A DNA stretch of 64,000 nt from Pseudomonadota bacterium (GTDB lineage Bacteria; Desulfobacterota; Desulfobulbia; Desulfobulbales; SURF-16), in contig JAHJKA010000033.1 in assembly GCA_018822545.1 (NCBI GenBank), forward strand, positions 1 to 64,000, in the 5' to 3' direction. The notes below the pieces were generated by a model that saw only the letters and a program-made list of their open reading frames with translations, made no database searches and was not told the DNA's origin. A program made the translations under genes and the position numbers. Within the stretch, counting starts at the first letter, position 1. Every line of letters starts with the position of its first letter. Shown here piece by piece: positions 1 through 9,122 of the stretch.

Positions 1-1143
1 GAAGAGGGAGAGTCCCACGCCAAAAAAGCCCAGGCGTCCGGCCACCAGCCAGGGGTTGCTGGTGGTGGACAGGGTGGTAAAGGAATACAGGCCAAAGGTG
101 CAGATGATAAGCCCGCTGGTGGCAACAATCCTGGCCTCGGTAAAATCGGCCAGCCACCCGGCAAGGGGGGCGGTAATGAGGGCGGTGATGGGAATGGCCA
201 GCATGATGATGCCGATTTTTGAGGCCGGTAGGTTGAGAACACGGTCCAGATAAAAGGGTGTGAGGATAAGTACGGAAAAGAGGCAGAGAAAAATCATGGC
301 GGCCGTGGCCACAGCAATCAGCAACGATTTTTGGCGAACGAGCACGGCCGGAATAATGGCGGTTGGCAGGTCATGACTGCCTGCTGTCAGATTTGAGAGC
401 ATGCTTTCACGACGCACAAAAAAAAGAAGCGCTATGGCGCTTAACAGAATTCCGCCTGTCAGCAGCAGCATTGATTTTTGCGGTGCTGCGGCCTGGGTAA
501 GGGTATAGGTGGAAGCCGTCAGAAGGCAGACCCACCAGAAACCTCCCTGCCAGTCAAAGGAGTGGTGGGATGCCGGCATTTGTCGGGGCCGGAGGAATAT
601 TTTTGCCAGCAGACTGATGGTGACACAGATGGGGGCCGGAAACAGGAAGAGGGTGCGCCAGGAGTAATATTCGATGAGAAAACCGCCCAGGGCCGGGCCT
701 GTCATCAGGCCAAGGGAGGTGGCAATGCCCATGAGGCCAAGGCTGCGGCCAAGCTGGTCAGGGCCAAAGGCCATCTTGAGCATGGCCGGGCCATTGGCCA
801 TCATCATGGCTGCGCCCAGGGCCTGGATAAAGCGGTAGAGAATCATGACAGGCAGTGATCCGGCCCGGGAGCAGAGAAAAGAACCAAGGGCGAAAATTAG
901 CAGGCCAGCGAGGTAAATCTTTTCCCGGCCCAAGCGGTCAGAAACATGGCCCCAAAAGAGCATGGTGGCGGAGGTGGTGAGGAGATAGATGAGCACCACC
1001 CCTTGGGTGTGAGCCAGGGGGCTTTGGAATTCTGCCATGATGGAGGGCAGGGCGATATTGACCATGGAGGAATCCATGGTGGCAAAAAAAACGCCGCAGG
1101 CCACCAGGAAGAATACCAGCCATTTTGGATTGTTAGATGTCAT
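1..1143 (-). CDS. MFS multidrug exporter, DHA2 (14-TM) type, 3' end cut by window edge
   Basis: An open frame runs from an ATG at 1143 to base 1 without a stop, giving 381 residues. Visible hallmarks are the first-helix motif ATMDSSMVNIALP (motif D1 of the drug:H+ antiporter family), motif A GHVSDRLGREKIY in the loop after TM2, and motif C GLMTGPALGG in TM5, the antiporter signature. The remaining sequence is a series of hydrophobic segments typical of EmrB/QacA-like inner-membrane exporters, with the C-terminal part missing beyond the window. The substrate cannot be told. No clear ribosome binding site precedes the ATG. It is transcribed divergently from the thioredoxin gene at 1339. Confidence 0.85.
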   Translation of the reverse strand, partial: MTSNNPKWLVFFLVACGVFFATMDSSMVNIALPSIMAEFQSPLAHTQGVVLIYLLTTSATMLFWGHVSDRLGREKIYLAGLLIFALGSFLCSRAGSLPVMILYRFIQALGAAMMMANGPAMLKMAFGPDQLGRSLGLMGIATSLGLMTGPALGGFLIEYYSWRTLFLFPAPICVTISLLAKIFLRPRQMPASHHSFDWQGGFWWVCLLTASTYTLTQAAAPQKSMLLLTGGILLSAIALLFFVRRESMLSNLTAGSHDLPTAIIPAVLVRQKSLLIAVATAAMIFLCLFSVLILTPFYLDRVLNLPASKIGIIMLAIPITALITAPLAGWLADFTEARIVATSGLIICTFGLYSFTTLSTTSNPWLVAGRLGFFGVGLSLF

Positions 1144-1338
1144 AAATGGTGTAGCAGGCAGAGGCGTATAATGGGCCTGGCTTTATGGTCAGGCGCGTCT
1201 GATTAATGCCTTCCAGCCCTTGCTGGAAATTTTTTAAGAGCATTTGGGGAATATTTTCAGTAGATTTCACCTCAAATAACTTACTTTGAAAGATGAAAGC
1301 CGTCTTTATAAAAAATATAATGGATAAGGATGTACAAG

Positions 1339-1851
1339 ATGAGAGGATTTTCCCTGAAACCCCATACTATTTTATTATTTTTTCTCGGCCTGTCTGTTCT
1401 GCTTGGTGGCGTTACGGCCCGGGCAGGCGCCAAGATGCCCCATTTTAATCTTGCTGACGCTGCAACCAATAAGATGGTTGACAGTACCACTTATGCCGGC
1501 AAGGCCAAGCTTGTGGTCTTTTTTGCCACCTGGTGTATGCCGTGTATGCAGGAGGTTCCCGCCTTGATGAGCCTTCAAAAGGAGTATGGCGATGGTGCTT
1601 TTACCGTTGTCGCCATCTCTGTGGACGATCGTCAGGATAATGTTGAGAGTTTCATTAAAAAAAGTGACGTGAATTATCCGGTGTTGATGTTTAACCGTCA
1701 GCTCATAGCAGATTTTGGTGGAATTCCTGGCCTGCCCACGACCTTTATGGTGGATAAGAACGACAATGTCTTGAAGAAGTATCCTGGTCTTGTCCCCCAT
1801 GCTCTCTTGGAGCGCGAAGTGAAACGCATGTTGGAGTTGGACGAGAAATAA
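1339..1851 (+). CDS. TlpA/ResA-like secreted thioredoxin-fold protein
   Basis: This is a thiol-disulfide oxidoreductase of the TlpA/ResA/AhpC-TSA type, expected outside the cytoplasmic membrane. The N-terminus has a basic stretch, a hydrophobic core and an ARA-type cleavage region. The active site is FFATWCMPCMQEVP, so the CxxC is C-M-P-C, and the cis-proline loop is seen in GIPGLPTTFMVDKN. An ATG at 1330 is also in frame, but AAGGA abuts it with no spacing; the ATG at 1339 has AAGGA about 8 nt upstream and is preferred (170 aa). The domain is full length. Roles in cytochrome c maturation or disulfide reduction are typical for the family; the neighbours do not discriminate. Confidence 0.86.
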   Translation: MRGFSLKPHTILLFFLGLSVLLGGVTARAGAKMPHFNLADAATNKMVDSTTYAGKAKLVVFFATWCMPCMQEVPALMSLQKEYGDGAFTVVAISVDDRQDNVESFIKKSDVNYPVLMFNRQLIADFGGIPGLPTTFMVDKNDNVLKKYPGLVPHALLEREVKRMLELDEK

Positions 1852-1887
1852 CAACCAGCTACAGTGAATGCTCGTTCATTTTCGTGC

Positions 1888-1916
1888 TTGACAATTGGGA
1901 AATGATTAGGTACTCA
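1888..1916 (+). promoter_or_regulatory. Candidate sigma70-type promoter for the small secreted protein
   Basis: TTGACA at 1888-1893, a 17-nt spacer and a weak -10 TACTCA at 1911-1916 lie about 85 bp upstream of the ATG at 2000. The -35 is perfect and the -10 is poor. Confidence 0.4.
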
Positions 1917-1999
1917 ACTGTATGTACTTATGTAGATGGGGGTATTTAAGAGCTCGGAATAAATCGAGTTTTCCAATAATACATCTTAAGGAGATGAAC

Positions 2000-2200
2000 A
2001 TGAAAAAAGTATTAGTTTTCGCACTGGCCATGGCATTTACCGTAAGCGCTGCTTCTGTGAGCATGGCAGCTTCTACCAAATGTACGGTTAAGGCCGTTGA
2101 TGGCAATACCGTAACCCTTGACTGCAAAAGCCCCAGCCTCAAGGCCGGTGACGCAGTTGAAGTTAAGGCCAAGAAGGCCAAAGCTATCGAAGGTTGCTAA
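2000..2200 (+). CDS. Small secreted ExtJ-like protein (66 aa)
   Basis: A 66-residue protein with an Sec signal peptide (MKKVLVFALAMAFTVSAA, cleavage after SMA or nearby). The mature part is about 43 residues with two cysteines in the pattern TKCTVKAVDG-NTVTLDC, a lysine-rich stretch AKKAKAIEGC and a terminal cysteine. This matches my recollection of the small 'selenite/tellurite reduction operon protein ExtJ' family of Geobacter relatives, which ends in IEGC; the function there is not established. AAGGAG at 1988-1993 sits 6 nt before the ATG at 2000; an in-frame ATG at 1994 abuts the Shine-Dalgarno and is unlikely. A terminator follows directly, so this is a monocistron or the end of a short unit. 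Confidence 0.75.
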   Translation: MKKVLVFALAMAFTVSAASVSMAASTKCTVKAVDGNTVTLDCKSPSLKAGDAVEVKAKKAKAIEGC

Positions 2201-2232
2201 GAATTTTTTCTGACGATCTTTTGTTTTATTTT

Positions 2233-2275
2233 AAAAGCCGCCTTTCCCGTTACCCGGGGAAGGCGGCTTTTTTTT
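2233..2275 (+). terminator. Rho-independent terminator
   Basis: A stem AAAGCCGCCTTTCC / GGGGAAGGCGGCTTT is followed by a run of T. It closes the small secreted protein gene. Confidence 0.9.
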
Positions 2276-2386
2276 ATGCCTTGACTTTGGATCCAGCTAA
2301 TCTGCCGAGTTTGACAGAAAAAATGATGTTCGCTACTGTCATTAGAAAGATTCTTGTGGAAGAGTGAAAAGAGAGATGAGAAGCCT

Positions 2387-3691
2387 GTGAAACAGAAACC
2401 GTCGGCAATAAACAGTATCTGGCTGGCAATGGTGGTTCTTGCCACCCTTACTGCGGCCTATACCGGCCGGATGGATGAGGTGACCAAGGCCTCCTTTGAT
2501 TCGGCCAAGGCCGGGGTTATGCTGGCCATTGGGCTTATCGGGCCCATGGCCCTCTGGCTCGGCATCATGAAGGTGGCGGAGGCAGGTGGTCTCATGCGCG
2601 CCATTGCCCGGGCGGTGCGGCCCTTGATGATCCGCCTTTTTCCCGATGTGCCGGCCGAACATCCGGCCATGTCGGCCATGATCATGAATATGGCAGCCAA
2701 TGCCCTGGGGCTGGGTAATGCCGCCACCCCCATGGGTATCAAGGCCATGCAGGAGCTGGAAAAGCTTGCTCCGGAAAAGGGCACGGCCACCAATGCCATG
2801 TGCCTTTTCTTGGCTATTAATACCTCGTCGGTCACCTTGCTGCCCCTGGGTGTTATAACAGTACGGGCCGCAGCCGGGGCGAGCAGCCCAGCTGCCATTT
2901 TGGTGCCATCCCTGATCGCCACCATCTGTTCCACCACCGTCGCCATTGTCATGTCTAAAATCCTTGCAGCAAGAGCGGAAGTCCCGGCGACGAAAACGCC
3001 CCCCAAGGACCAGCAAAGGCTCGAAGATCAGCTCCCGGGTGGAACGGCTGAGGAACTTTTTCCGCCAGGCCCCTTTGGCAAGGCTATTATCGGGCTGCTC
3101 ATTGCCGCCTTTGCTGTGGGCATGGTGTATCAGGGTATCCAACATCCACCTACCTCATTTTTCAGTGTCGACAGCCTGGGCGCCCTCTCTGCCTGGCTCA
3201 TCCCCATCCTTATTTCCGGGCTGCTTATTTACGGGTATCTGCGTGGAGTCAAGGTTTATGAAGTCTTGACGGAGGGTGCCAAGGAAGGTTTCAGCACAGC
3301 AGTGCGGATCATTCCCTTCATGGTGGCGATTTTTGTCGCTATCGGCATGTTTCGGGCCAGTGGCGCCATGGATATCCTGATCAGGGTCTTTACCCCCCTG
3401 ACCTCGCTGATCAATATGCCGGCGGAATCATTGGCCATGGCCTTTATGCGCCCTTTGTCGGGCAGCGGCGCTTTCGGCATCATGAGTGAGATCGTCAGCC
3501 AGGATCCTGATTCTTTTCTGTCGTTTCTGGTCTCCACCATGCAGGGCTCCACCGAAACAACATTTTACGTTCTGGCAGTCTATTTCGGCAGTGTCGGCAT
3601 CAAGCGCACCCGCCATGCCCTCCCTGCCGCCCTTTGTGCCGATGCAGCCGGAGTGCTGGCCGCAGTACTCGTCTGTAATCTCTGGTTTTAA
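2387..3691 (+). CDS. Fused SpmA-SpmB nucleoside-recognition (Gate) membrane protein
   Basis: A polytopic membrane protein with two nucleoside-recognition/Gate domains. The N-terminal half resembles spore maturation protein SpmA, with the conserved NMAANALGLGNAATPMGIKA segment. The C-terminal half resembles SpmB, ending in a STMQGSTETTFYVLAVYFGS block and GVLAAVLV. The two are separate genes in Firmicutes; a single-chain form is common in Gram-negatives, where the role is unknown (transport is usually assumed). The start is uncertain: a GTG at 2387 or a TTG at 2354, neither with a good ribosome binding site. The stop codon lies inside a 46-bp tandem repeat, and a second, broken copy of this gene's 3' end lies at 9123-9277. 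Confidence 0.85.
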   Translation: MKQKPSAINSIWLAMVVLATLTAAYTGRMDEVTKASFDSAKAGVMLAIGLIGPMALWLGIMKVAEAGGLMRAIARAVRPLMIRLFPDVPAEHPAMSAMIMNMAANALGLGNAATPMGIKAMQELEKLAPEKGTATNAMCLFLAINTSSVTLLPLGVITVRAAAGASSPAAILVPSLIATICSTTVAIVMSKILAARAEVPATKTPPKDQQRLEDQLPGGTAEELFPPGPFGKAIIGLLIAAFAVGMVYQGIQHPPTSFFSVDSLGALSAWLIPILISGLLIYGYLRGVKVYEVLTEGAKEGFSTAVRIIPFMVAIFVAIGMFRASGAMDILIRVFTPLTSLINMPAESLAMAFMRPLSGSGAFGIMSEIVSQDPDSFLSFLVSTMQGSTETTFYVLAVYFGSVGIKRTRHALPAALCADAAGVLAAVLVCNLWF

Positions 3692-3788
3692 AGCTGAGTT
3701 GAGTAGCTAGTCTGCTCAAACGAAACTTATACCCTTGTGGTATAAAGCTGAGTTGAGTAGCTAGTCTGCTCAAACGAAACTTATACCC
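3689..3788. repeat. Tandem direct repeat, 46-bp unit, two copies
   Basis: Two identical 46-bp units at 3689-3734 and 3743-3788 have a 54-bp period. The unit starts TAAAGCTGAGTTGAG and ends CGAAACTTATACCC, so the first copy begins with the stop codon of the spmAB gene. The second copy runs into ACTTATACCCCTCAAGGG (3779-3796), which recurs exactly at 49462-49479. Confidence 0.95.
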
Positions 3789-4306
3789 CTCAAGGGTGGG
3801 CCTGAAAAGAGTGCCCCTTGGGGAATAAAAAGCAGAAATAACAATTGAGAATACGCACGAGCGAAGCAAGGATTCAAAATGGCGAGGATATGTTTTTCTT
3901 TTATTGTCTGAAGTTGGTGTTGCTCAGGTTTGACCTGACAATTTCCCAATTTGGTTTCAATCAAGACGGACAGCTGTTTGACTGTGGGGTTTCAGGGAAA
4001 CAATGAAAAGTCAAACGAGAAAACGGCAATATTTCAAAGTGCATTCATTTTAGCGAGAGACACACGCTTGAACGTGAACAGTATATGCAACTAACCATTT
4101 ACGAAGAACTTTTTGTTTCAGAAAGAAATATAAAATTAAAGAACAAAACCCAAAAAAAACTGCAGACCAATGCAACCAAGCACGACGGCCGCGTACGCCA
4201 GTTTTAACGGCTTCGGCCATCTAGCCACAACTCGAACTTACTTCGATTAAGCTAGGCGCGCGTCTTATTGTGGTCGTTAGCAACAGGCAACAAAGGCAAC
4301 CAATTA
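3789..4306. other. Non-coding, structured spacer upstream of the two-gene membrane cassette
   Basis: No convincing gene is present in this stretch. It holds a hairpin-prone segment (CCCTCAAGGG then CCCCTTGGGG at 3787-3826), an A+T-rich part around 4100-4160, and a folded segment at 4202-4281 with arms TAACG...CCACAA and TTGTGG-T-CGTTA, a GGC-TTCG-GCC hairpin and further short stems between them. A 40-codon reading frame at 4085-4207 has no ribosome binding site or recognisable product and is not called. Confidence 0.5.
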
Positions 4307-6748
4307 ATGGAAACAAACAACTCCGGAGATGATACTACCCAGGAATACCGCAGCCGTCGGGGGACCTGGCTCTGGTTTGTTTTGAATGTTCTGCTGTTTC
4401 CTGGCCCAGCCTATTTTACATTGCTGCGAGCGCGGGAGTTTTCGTTGGCCAGAAGCTCTCTGCATGTTGTCATTACACACTTTCTTCTCTTTCTGATTGT
4501 CGCTGCCGCAACTCTGCAGATTGTTGTACCCTCTATCGGCGAACTCTGGATGCTCCTGCCGATTCTCTCCGGCCCGGTTGTCCTGTTTATGAACCGTTCA
4601 TTGAAGAGCGATTTCTATCCGTTTGAACTCAAAACTGTCACTAAGAAGCACTCTTTCACGCTGTTGATTCTGCTGCTGGTCTTCCTGGTATACAATATCC
4701 TTCCCGAGCTGGACCTGATAGCCATCAATGAGGCCCGGGAAAGCATCCCTGAAACCAGCTTTCAAGATATCCCCCTCTGGCAGGATCTCATAATCCTGTT
4801 GATCGGTGCTTTGGTTCTTTTCGGGGGCTATATCATCAACGCCTCGCCGTCCTTTTCCATCAATAGATGTATCATTCTTTACTCTTGTTTTTTGCTGTTA
4901 TACCTGCAGCTCTTTATCCTGCTGGAGTTTGTTTTTCGTTTTCTCAAGCTGACGGGCGGGTTCGGCACTATGCTCGGCGGAGTTCTGCTCACATCTGTTT
5001 TGGCCGTTGACTACTACGATGCATCGACTTTCGGACAATATACTCGGCGGTATTTTCTTCTGACCTGCACCAAAGGCATTTCCTTTGTTCTGCTGTGGCT
5101 CTGCTTTCTTGGTTTGCCCCAGAAAGCGGCTTCCCTGTACGCAGCCCGAGTTTATGACAAGGTCAAACCACTGCCGGCTCAGATTTCCTATCAGCATTTT
5201 GTCTTCCCTGATCAGGAGCGCTTCAAGAGTGGCCATGAAGCACACCGGTTGCTGCGAGGCCTCTATTCGCGGGCACTTCAGGGTGGCGAGCAGGACCGTC
5301 TGGATGAACTGGGAAAAATTGTTGCACGGGAACAGGGCATTTCTCTGCAAAGCGATACGGATGTCAGTTGCCTGCACCATACCGTATCTAAGGAAAAGAG
5401 GGGCTCAACAAGCCTGCGTTTGGATGAGCTGCCTTTTTTCCGCCCCGTCAAAGGTGGATGGGATGTCATGCTCACTGCAATAGTACTGCAAAATGGCCTG
5501 CGCGTTTCCGACTTTGACCAAAGTATTGCCAGTTTCAAATCCTCGCTGCCGAGGGCATCTCAAGGACAACTGCCGGCCCTGCAAACCCCCGTTCATAGCC
5601 GCTATGTTTCCTATGCCACCGGAATGCAGGTGGATTTCGTCCCCCCTGATTTTGAACTGATCGAAACGCTTTTGACAAATAAGCTGATACCAGTGCTTTG
5701 TCTGCGTCTCGCCGGTAAAAAACATTGGGCAGCCCTTGTCCATTTAGATCACTCTTCCGGCCTTGCCTGGCTTCGCCTCGAGAGTTCAAGGAAGCAGGAA
5801 AAAGCGATTCAGCTCCAGTTTGATGCCAATGAGTCAGAAGCACGCCGACCGGATATACTATCCAGCCAATATGTTCCTCTGTCCCTGGACTATTTAACCA
5901 AGCAGGTTGCAAACATGGCTAAGCCTGTCATTGTTTACAGTAAAGAAGGGCTGCACACCATATTGCCGGACCTGTTCACTGCAGCTAATCTTGACGCCAT
6001 AAGCAGGGAGTTAGCCAGCAGAGGACGGCAACAGAAAGCGGCAGATATCATCAGTGCCAGCGATTCGCCCAGCGAGGCTTATTCCGGGTATGCCGGATAT
6101 GTTAAAGCCATGGCGCACATAAAACATCTCCTTACCCCCTCGGGGTTCAAACCCGAGCCTTTTCTTGAAGATTCGCTGCAGGTCACCTCCATTGAAGCAG
6201 GGAAGGCAAGACTTCAGCGCGTTACCTGGATTCTGTCACAACTGAACAATCTAAGGGATGAGGACCGCATGGATATTGCTTATAAACTTGTCACCAATGA
6301 CCACGTTCTCGCCGATCCCGAGCTCTTTATCAGATTGGCAGCCAATCTGCCGGTTTCCAGTGACCTGGTGGATTGTAATAGTGCCCTTGTTATCGGCCGC
6401 TCCCTGTATCTCTTGGGTCGGCACCAAGAGGCCTTAGGTTATTTTACCATCGCTTTCTTCCGACATCCCTTTTCCTCGGCATACGAAATGTGGTACAGGA
6501 TAGCCCTGTTGAAATTGGATAAACCGGTTCCGCCTCCTTACTCGCCACCGAACCGCCAGCCAGACCTCTATCTCTATTTTCAAACCATCTTTGATGTGAA
6601 AAACAATAATGGTGATGCGGCAAAAAAACGCCTGGAAGCAGCTCTTAAAAATGACAGCCACAACATTCTGGCAAACCAGTTGATGCATCGATATTTCAAG
6701 CAATCACTTGATGATGATTTCTTTTTTCAGACAAGTGAGGGCCTCTAA
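4307..6748 (+). CDS. Unrecognised 8-TM protein with degenerate C39-like domain and C-terminal helical repeats
   Basis: I do not recognise this 813-aa protein as a named family. The first 290 residues contain about eight hydrophobic segments, with FPGPAYF in the first. After a helical linker, residues about 375-500 look like a C39-type papain-fold domain aligned to that of the next gene. The catalytic cysteine position holds tryptophan (W385 in KGGWDVMLTAIVL) and a histidine remains (H473 in KKHWAALVHLD), so it is probably a pseudo-peptidase. The C-terminus contains TPR-like helices (LYLLGRHQEALGYFTIAF). ATG 4307 is preferred, with AAAGG about 10 nt upstream, over one at 4268. Its stop overlaps the next start (TAATG), implying translational coupling and a shared complex. 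Confidence 0.8.
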   Translation: METNNSGDDTTQEYRSRRGTWLWFVLNVLLFPGPAYFTLLRAREFSLARSSLHVVITHFLLFLIVAAATLQIVVPSIGELWMLLPILSGPVVLFMNRSLKSDFYPFELKTVTKKHSFTLLILLLVFLVYNILPELDLIAINEARESIPETSFQDIPLWQDLIILLIGALVLFGGYIINASPSFSINRCIILYSCFLLLYLQLFILLEFVFRFLKLTGGFGTMLGGVLLTSVLAVDYYDASTFGQYTRRYFLLTCTKGISFVLLWLCFLGLPQKAASLYAARVYDKVKPLPAQISYQHFVFPDQERFKSGHEAHRLLRGLYSRALQGGEQDRLDELGKIVAREQGISLQSDTDVSCLHHTVSKEKRGSTSLRLDELPFFRPVKGGWDVMLTAIVLQNGLRVSDFDQSIASFKSSLPRASQGQLPALQTPVHSRYVSYATGMQVDFVPPDFELIETLLTNKLIPVLCLRLAGKKHWAALVHLDHSSGLAWLRLESSRKQEKAIQLQFDANESEARRPDILSSQYVPLSLDYLTKQVANMAKPVIVYSKEGLHTILPDLFTAANLDAISRELASRGRQQKAADIISASDSPSEAYSGYAGYVKAMAHIKHLLTPSGFKPEPFLEDSLQVTSIEAGKARLQRVTWILSQLNNLRDEDRMDIAYKLVTNDHVLADPELFIRLAANLPVSSDLVDCNSALVIGRSLYLLGRHQEALGYFTIAFFRHPFSSAYEMWYRIALLKLDKPVPPPYSPPNRQPDLYLYFQTIFDVKNNNGDAAKKRLEAALKNDSHNILANQLMHRYFKQSLDDDFFFQTSEGL

Positions 6749-9042
6749 TGGAACAGCAAGCGACAATCAATGGCTGGAAGCTCACGGCACGGCTGATTTT
6801 TCTCGGGCCGGTGTATTTCTTTGTGCACTTATTTGATTTTCGGAGACATTACGGCTTTGTCAAATACATCATTTGGTTGATACCGGCGCTGTTTCTGGCC
6901 GCCACCTATCTGAGCTTCTCCCTGACCTACAATCCCTATGTGATCCGTTTGGTCTATTTTTTCCTTTTGCTCTCCATGTTTGGCCTGACTTTTATTGGTT
7001 GCTGGATCATAGATTCAAAAGCTGCCCCCCGCAAACAGAAGTCGCGTCAGCAATTGAATCTATCCCGCGCTCTGGCCTGGATGGTTTTTTTCGGCTTCTT
7101 TTTCGTCGGGCTGGCAAATGTCGCCAGGATTGCTTATTTCTGGACGCTTGGTGAACAAATTGCCGTCCATTTTTCTTCGCAGATGGACCTGTTCTATATC
7201 TGGATGCCAATCGGGTTTATGTATGGATTTATCTATGGCATAGACGACCGGAACACCTATGCTGATAAGAATATTGCCTCGCTGATTAAAGCCATATTTC
7301 TGATCTTTTTTATAATCGCTGCTTACAGCTTCGTCGGTTTGACCCTGATTGTTTATCCCCTGCAGCGTCTGACGCCAATTTTCTATGAAGCGCAGAAACC
7401 TGATTATCTTTTTTACCTGTTGATGATCACGTCCATCCCTTTTTTTATCCCCTATATCATGCAGCGCGCATCATTCCAGGGCCATGGTAAATCGCTGCTG
7501 ACCAGTATTGTTTTCATCCCTCTGATCACTCTTCATTGCGTGATTCTCTCCGGCTACTCAGTGACCATCGACCTGACTCTGGCATCCTTTCTGGAAGATA
7601 AGCAGCAACTATCCGAGGCAAGAAATCTGTACAGTAAAACTATTCCGTATATCAAGCATGACAAACTCCTGGCCGCCCTCCATCACCGACTGGGCGTCCT
7701 CAATGTGATGAATGAAAATTACCAGGAGGCCCTGAAAGCTTTTAAAAAAGTGATGGCCGATTACTCGGATGACTATGACGTATATCGAAAGGCAAAAAGG
7801 TACCTGGAAAGTTACGAAAAAAATATTTCTCGAGAGATTCAAGGCAAAAAAATCCTCAATGTGCAGCATCAAACCTTTGAACAGGCCGCCTCCTGTTTTC
7901 CCAACTCGTTGGCGGTGATTCTTAATTTTTACGAGGAAGAGCCGATCAGCACCCGGGCCTTGAGCTATTCTATAAAAGAAGGTTTTGATGAGGGCTCGTT
8001 TATATGGAAGGCAGAATCATTTCTTGAGAAAAACGATTATAAGCTTGTCACCACCTTGTGGCAAAGCAAGGAAATGCTGATCCGGCTTCTGGAGGCGGGT
8101 TATCCGGTTCTGATCTACATCCCTGGCCATGTATACACCCTGTACGGTTATGACGCCCGCATGGAAATGTTTTTCACTTTCGACACAGCACAGGCAAATC
8201 GTTGGAATGATAACCCTTTTTATGATTTGCAAAAGACATGGATGGACACCTCATTCCTGATGAGTGCGGTTGTCCGCAACGAGGATATGACCCATTTCGC
8301 TGCAACCTTTCCGGAACTTTTTTCAGGCACGGATTTCCATCGCCTCTGGCAGAAGACCAGTATCACCCGCTATTACAAGGAATCAAAAAAATACTGGATA
8401 GATTTTGACCCTTATGAAGTATCAGCCGCCCTTAATCTGGATCGGCTTAAAACCAAAGACCCCTATTTTTCCCATGGTGGCTTTTCATCTTTTGCATGGG
8501 AGCCGACCACGTGGGACAGGGAGATACTCCCCGTTTGGCAAAATTCATGGGCAGTTGACTGGACTCTCTTTAGAAAACATACACTTTATTTGCTGGACCA
8601 TAAGGAAATAGGCCGTGCCCAACATCTTATGGACGTGTATACGCCTCACTTTAACAGAGAGTACGACCCTGTTTTTGCACCGTTGTTTGAATTGCAATTA
8701 GCTATAAATCTGGCTGCCGGAAATAAAGCGCAGGTGTTATCGCTCTCCGACAATCTGATCGGTATTACGGGGGATCAATATGAAGCCAACGACGAGAGCT
8801 TTTACTGGAGCCACTATTATAAAGGGAAAAGTTTGCTTGAAAGAGGAGAAGTCACTGCCGCAGTGGAACTCATGCTGCCCATTATCCAGGATATCAATCT
8901 TGATTCCTCTGAGATAACTGAAGACTTAAAAGGTATCGTGAGATTACTTACCAAGATCATCGAACAATATCCAATGGCCCTGGAAAAAGAAGAGCAGCGT
9001 ATGGTAGCTATTGCTCGTATCAGCCTGGCTATGACGGATTAG
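6748..9042 (+). CDS. Unrecognised 8-TM protein with intact C39-like peptidase domain and TPRs
   Basis: This 764-aa protein has the same architecture as the gene before it. About eight hydrophobic segments fill residues 10-270 (GPVYFF in the first). TPR-like helices follow (SEARNLYSKTIPYI, NYQEALKAFKKVMADY). A C39_2-like papain-fold domain spans about 370-490 with a plausible triad: C383 in AASCFPNSLAVIL, H461 in GHVYTLYGYD and D479 in FTFDTAQ. A helical C-terminal region of about 270 residues follows. C39 enzymes usually cut after double-glycine leaders, but no transporter domain or leader peptide is seen here. Inference: a membrane-anchored protease or thiol-hydrolase working with its pseudo-enzyme partner. 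No promoter separates the two genes. Confidence 0.8.
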   Translation: MEQQATINGWKLTARLIFLGPVYFFVHLFDFRRHYGFVKYIIWLIPALFLAATYLSFSLTYNPYVIRLVYFFLLLSMFGLTFIGCWIIDSKAAPRKQKSRQQLNLSRALAWMVFFGFFFVGLANVARIAYFWTLGEQIAVHFSSQMDLFYIWMPIGFMYGFIYGIDDRNTYADKNIASLIKAIFLIFFIIAAYSFVGLTLIVYPLQRLTPIFYEAQKPDYLFYLLMITSIPFFIPYIMQRASFQGHGKSLLTSIVFIPLITLHCVILSGYSVTIDLTLASFLEDKQQLSEARNLYSKTIPYIKHDKLLAALHHRLGVLNVMNENYQEALKAFKKVMADYSDDYDVYRKAKRYLESYEKNISREIQGKKILNVQHQTFEQAASCFPNSLAVILNFYEEEPISTRALSYSIKEGFDEGSFIWKAESFLEKNDYKLVTTLWQSKEMLIRLLEAGYPVLIYIPGHVYTLYGYDARMEMFFTFDTAQANRWNDNPFYDLQKTWMDTSFLMSAVVRNEDMTHFAATFPELFSGTDFHRLWQKTSITRYYKESKKYWIDFDPYEVSAALNLDRLKTKDPYFSHGGFSSFAWEPTTWDREILPVWQNSWAVDWTLFRKHTLYLLDHKEIGRAQHLMDVYTPHFNREYDPVFAPLFELQLAINLAAGNKAQVLSLSDNLIGITGDQYEANDESFYWSHYYKGKSLLERGEVTAAVELMLPIIQDINLDSSEITEDLKGIVRLLTKIIEQYPMALEKEEQRMVAIARISLAMTD

Positions 9043-9122
9043 GTGGCAATAAAAAGACCAAAAGAGGCTGGTTTATTTTTAGGCAAACAGCAGGAAACTG
9101 TGGCCTGTTACCCTTACATTTC

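Noticed and set aside
2342..3145. 267-codon open frame on the minus strand
   Set aside because: Antisense to spmAB; no family features.
4085..4281. Possible integron attC site and 40-codon ORF upstream of the cassette
   Set aside because: The arms do not match the RYYYAAC/GTTRRRY pattern at correct spacing, no integrase or array of cassettes is present, and the ORF has no ribosome binding site.
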